Positions 23,211 to 23,800 of a stretch of DNA of 23,800 nucleotides are shown one piece after another. This DNA comes from PVC group bacterium (GTDB lineage: Bacteria > Verrucomicrobiota > Kiritimatiellia > UBA8416 > PXDI01): NCBI GenBank assembly GCA_003565095.1, contig PXDI01000035.1, positions 1-23,800 on the forward strand, given 5' to 3'. Numbering within the stretch: the stretch's first letter is position 1; every line of letters begins with the position of its first letter. The notes under the pieces are model-generated. The model was given only the letters and a program-made list of their open reading frames with translations, was not told the DNA's origin and searched no databases. Made by a program: the position numbers and the translations under genes.

Positions 23211-23800
23211 TCAGGGTTCACATTCAAATACGGCCGTGGTTTGATCCACAATAGACTGTAGCCATACAGTACCGGCCTTACGGGCAGCATCCGGCATTCC
23301 GCGGACAAAAGCGCGATAATCATTTACCGCTGCCGCGGTCTTGAGTGCTTCCTGAATGGCCGCCGGAGCGTCGGCATTTTGTGATCTCACCAGCGTTTCC
23401 AAAGCTATCTTGATTTCCGGCCAGTTTTCAACAAAAGCGGATTGTGTTCCGCCGGCCGGTTGGATTGCCCGGCTGACTGCCGCGGCGAGCTTGTCCAGTT
23501 GTCGCAACCGTTCATTCAGGGCTTCATCCAGGCGCGTCATGGCACCTTGCCAGCAGGCTGCCAGAAATGCGACATCATTCATAAACGGCCGCCGGACGAT
23601 GCGGTACCAGTCCCGCAGTGCCAGCAGGTTGCCGAAAAAGACGGCGTTATTAGTGGCGATGCGGTGAATGTCGCTGAAAAGGCGCGGGTCATAATCGATG
23701 AGTTGCAAGCGGTGCGGGGAGCCGCCTGCCAGCAGTTTGCCGGGCTGGGTGATATCGCGCCGGCAGATCACCCCGGCGGCGGTAATTGTGCCGAAAGTTA
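23211..23800 (-). CDS. Unidentified protein, C-terminal part (5' partial)
   Basis: The frame is open to the window edge; only the last 196 or so residues are visible. Just inside the edge it reads TFGTITAAGVICRRDIT, so a GTG at 23771 is internal. The visible part is rich in helices (A-L-R-D-W-Y-R-I-V-R-R-P-F, then R-L-D-E-A-L-N-E-R-L-R-Q-L-D-K-L) and ends in D-Q-T-T-A-V-F-E-C-E-P. I see no signal peptide, membrane segment or catalytic motif and do not recognise the family. It does not look like YbbR or CdaA, the usual partners upstream of glmM in other phyla. Confidence 0.6.
   Translation of the reverse strand, partial: TFGTITAAGVICRRDITQPGKLLAGGSPHRLQLIDYDPRLFSDIHRIATNNAVFFGNLLALRDWYRIVRRPFMNDVAFLAACWQGAMTRLDEALNERLRQLDKLAAAVSRAIQPAGGTQSAFVENWPEIKIALETLVRSQNADAPAAIQEALKTAAAVNDYRAFVRGMPDAARKAGTVWLQSIVDQTTAVFECEP

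Overview
The window looks like a chromosomal piece of a PVC-superphylum bacterium, most likely Kiritimatiellota, Lentisphaerota or a related Verrucomicrobiota lineage (inference). The pointers are an S1 sulfatase beside a broken uroporphyrinogen-decarboxylase-like gene, a large secreted glycoside hydrolase, and a run of prepilin-type genes ordered like the 'Verru_Chthon cassette' known from Verrucomicrobia. Housekeeping genes (holA, a recD2-type helicase, glmM, tRNA-Leu) show this is not a plasmid or phage.

Left part (1-3177, + strand): two consecutive AlgJ/AlgX-like SGNH O-acetyltransferase genes, the first cut by the window edge, probably the tail of an exopolysaccharide O-acetylation locus. 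A 300-base spacer with a perfect 10-bp inverted repeat follows, then a UROD-family pseudogene that has lost its middle and its frame.

Next (3168-8075, - strand): holA (DNA polymerase III delta), recD2-like helicase and a type I sulfatase. A divergent intergenic region separates holA from a + strand secreted clan GH-A-like glycoside hydrolase (8272-10236).

Central and right part (10240-21355, - strand): transcription runs right to left through two GspG-like prepilins, then GspH-, GspI- and GspJ-like prepilins and a very large GspK-like protein of 898 residues. After a decayed transposase fragment come two secreted, probably beta-propeller proteins. The last four pilin-type genes match the D-B-C-A order of Verru_Chthon cassettes. 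No secretion ATPase, inner-membrane platform, secretin or prepilin peptidase lies in the window, so these proteins must rely on machinery encoded elsewhere. The joint role of the pilins and the secreted propellers is unknown; surface display or secretion of extracellular proteins is the simplest guess.

Right end (21356-23800, - strand): a repeat-rich non-coding stretch, a tRNA-Leu(UAG) with encoded CCA, glmM (amino sugar supply for cell wall), and the 3' end of an unidentified gene.

The most unusual DNA-level signal is a family of related elements. Each has a CGTTCTGTCA...TGACAGAACG inverted repeat and lies, in the same sense orientation, just upstream of a gene: the UROD pseudogene, the second GspG-like gene and, as a half copy, the glycoside hydrolase. 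Beside the pilin copy lie a 23-26 bp near-perfect hairpin and a possible 53-codon ORF with an acidic front half and an arginine-rich back half.
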